Assembly (NCBI RefSeq): GCF_016595465.1
Contig: NZ_JAENIK010000004.1
Coordinates: 1 to 64,000, forward strand
DNA from: Luteolibacter yonseiensis
Lineage (GTDB): Bacteria > Verrucomicrobiota > Verrucomicrobiia > Verrucomicrobiales > Akkermansiaceae
Length of the DNA: 64,000 nt
Direction: 5' to 3'
The stretch's first letter is position 1. The number at the start of each line of letters is the position of its first letter. Below, in pieces: positions 63,933 through 64,000 of this stretch. The notes under the pieces were generated by a model. The model saw only the letters and a program-made list of their open reading frames with translations. It made no database searches and was not told the DNA's origin. Both the position numbers and the translations under genes were made by a program.

Positions 63933-64000
63933 GATGAAACTGTGGCATTTTTATTGAAATTATAATTCATTTAAAATAAGATATTTAAATAAATTATTAC

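Overview
The window looks like chromosomal DNA of a GC-rich member of the Verrucomicrobiota, most like the Luteolibacter/Haloferula group. The grounds are protein-family content and style, not a database search: PEP-CTERM proteins, sigma factors with C-terminal extensions, no nearby murG/murC after ftsW, and the rRNA operon layout. Most genes are ordinary housekeeping genes. The unusual parts are a paralogue array at about 16.5-27 kb and a repeat-laden rsmH at about 62-63.4 kb.

Layout. (1) 0.07-6 kb, minus strand: a complete rRNA operon, 16S - tRNA-Ala(UGC) - tRNA-Ile(GAU) - 23S - 5S - terminator, with a leader promoter, two boxA-like sites and a visible 16S processing stalk. (2) 6.2-9.1 kb: a CpxRA-like two-component system divergent from an EF-hand protein. 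(3) 9.2-16.4 kb: S4 RNA-binding protein, RNase H-like exonuclease, a 35-residue membrane protein, RNase PH, a rpe/unknown/methyltransferase operon, a PEP-CTERM protein, tadA and an NHL beta-propeller. (4) 16.5-27 kb: three tandem pairs of membrane-anchored helical proteins (types A and B, both unrecognised). The third A domain is fused to a sigma-70-type factor, and a fourth sigma gene has lost its A domain. A truncated haloperoxidase-like gene sits between pairs 1 and 2. (5) 27-31.7 kb: hydroxypyruvate-isomerase-like protein, YbeY, a 7TM-HD phosphodiesterase, a heptosyltransferase-like protein and a glutathione peroxidase. (6) 31.8-39.4 kb, minus strand: a phosphate operon, porin-pstS-pstC-pstA-pstB-pstB-phoU, with a Pho-box-like repeat upstream. 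(7) 39.8-47.7 kb: HNH nuclease, HPr kinase, FmdB protein, three unknowns, a large phosphodiesterase-TPR-sulfotransferase fusion and a second PEP-CTERM protein. (8) 47.9-52.3 kb: plsC-cmk-aroA-tyrA, a lipoprotein and an IF-1 paralogue. (9) 52.3-63.9 kb, minus strand: the dcw cell-wall cluster mraZ-rsmH-ftsL-ftsI-murE-murF-mraY-murD-LysM-ftsW, mostly with overlapping stop and start codons.

A recurring promoter pattern is visible before many transcription units: TTGNNN, a 16-17 bp spacer, then TANNNN, often only 6-10 bases before the start codon. This suggests leaderless or nearly leaderless mRNAs, and several start choices (GTG, TTG) rest on it.

The best candidates for undescribed biology are the A/B/sigma array, the palindromic elements inside the rsmH reading frame, and the large insert in PstC.
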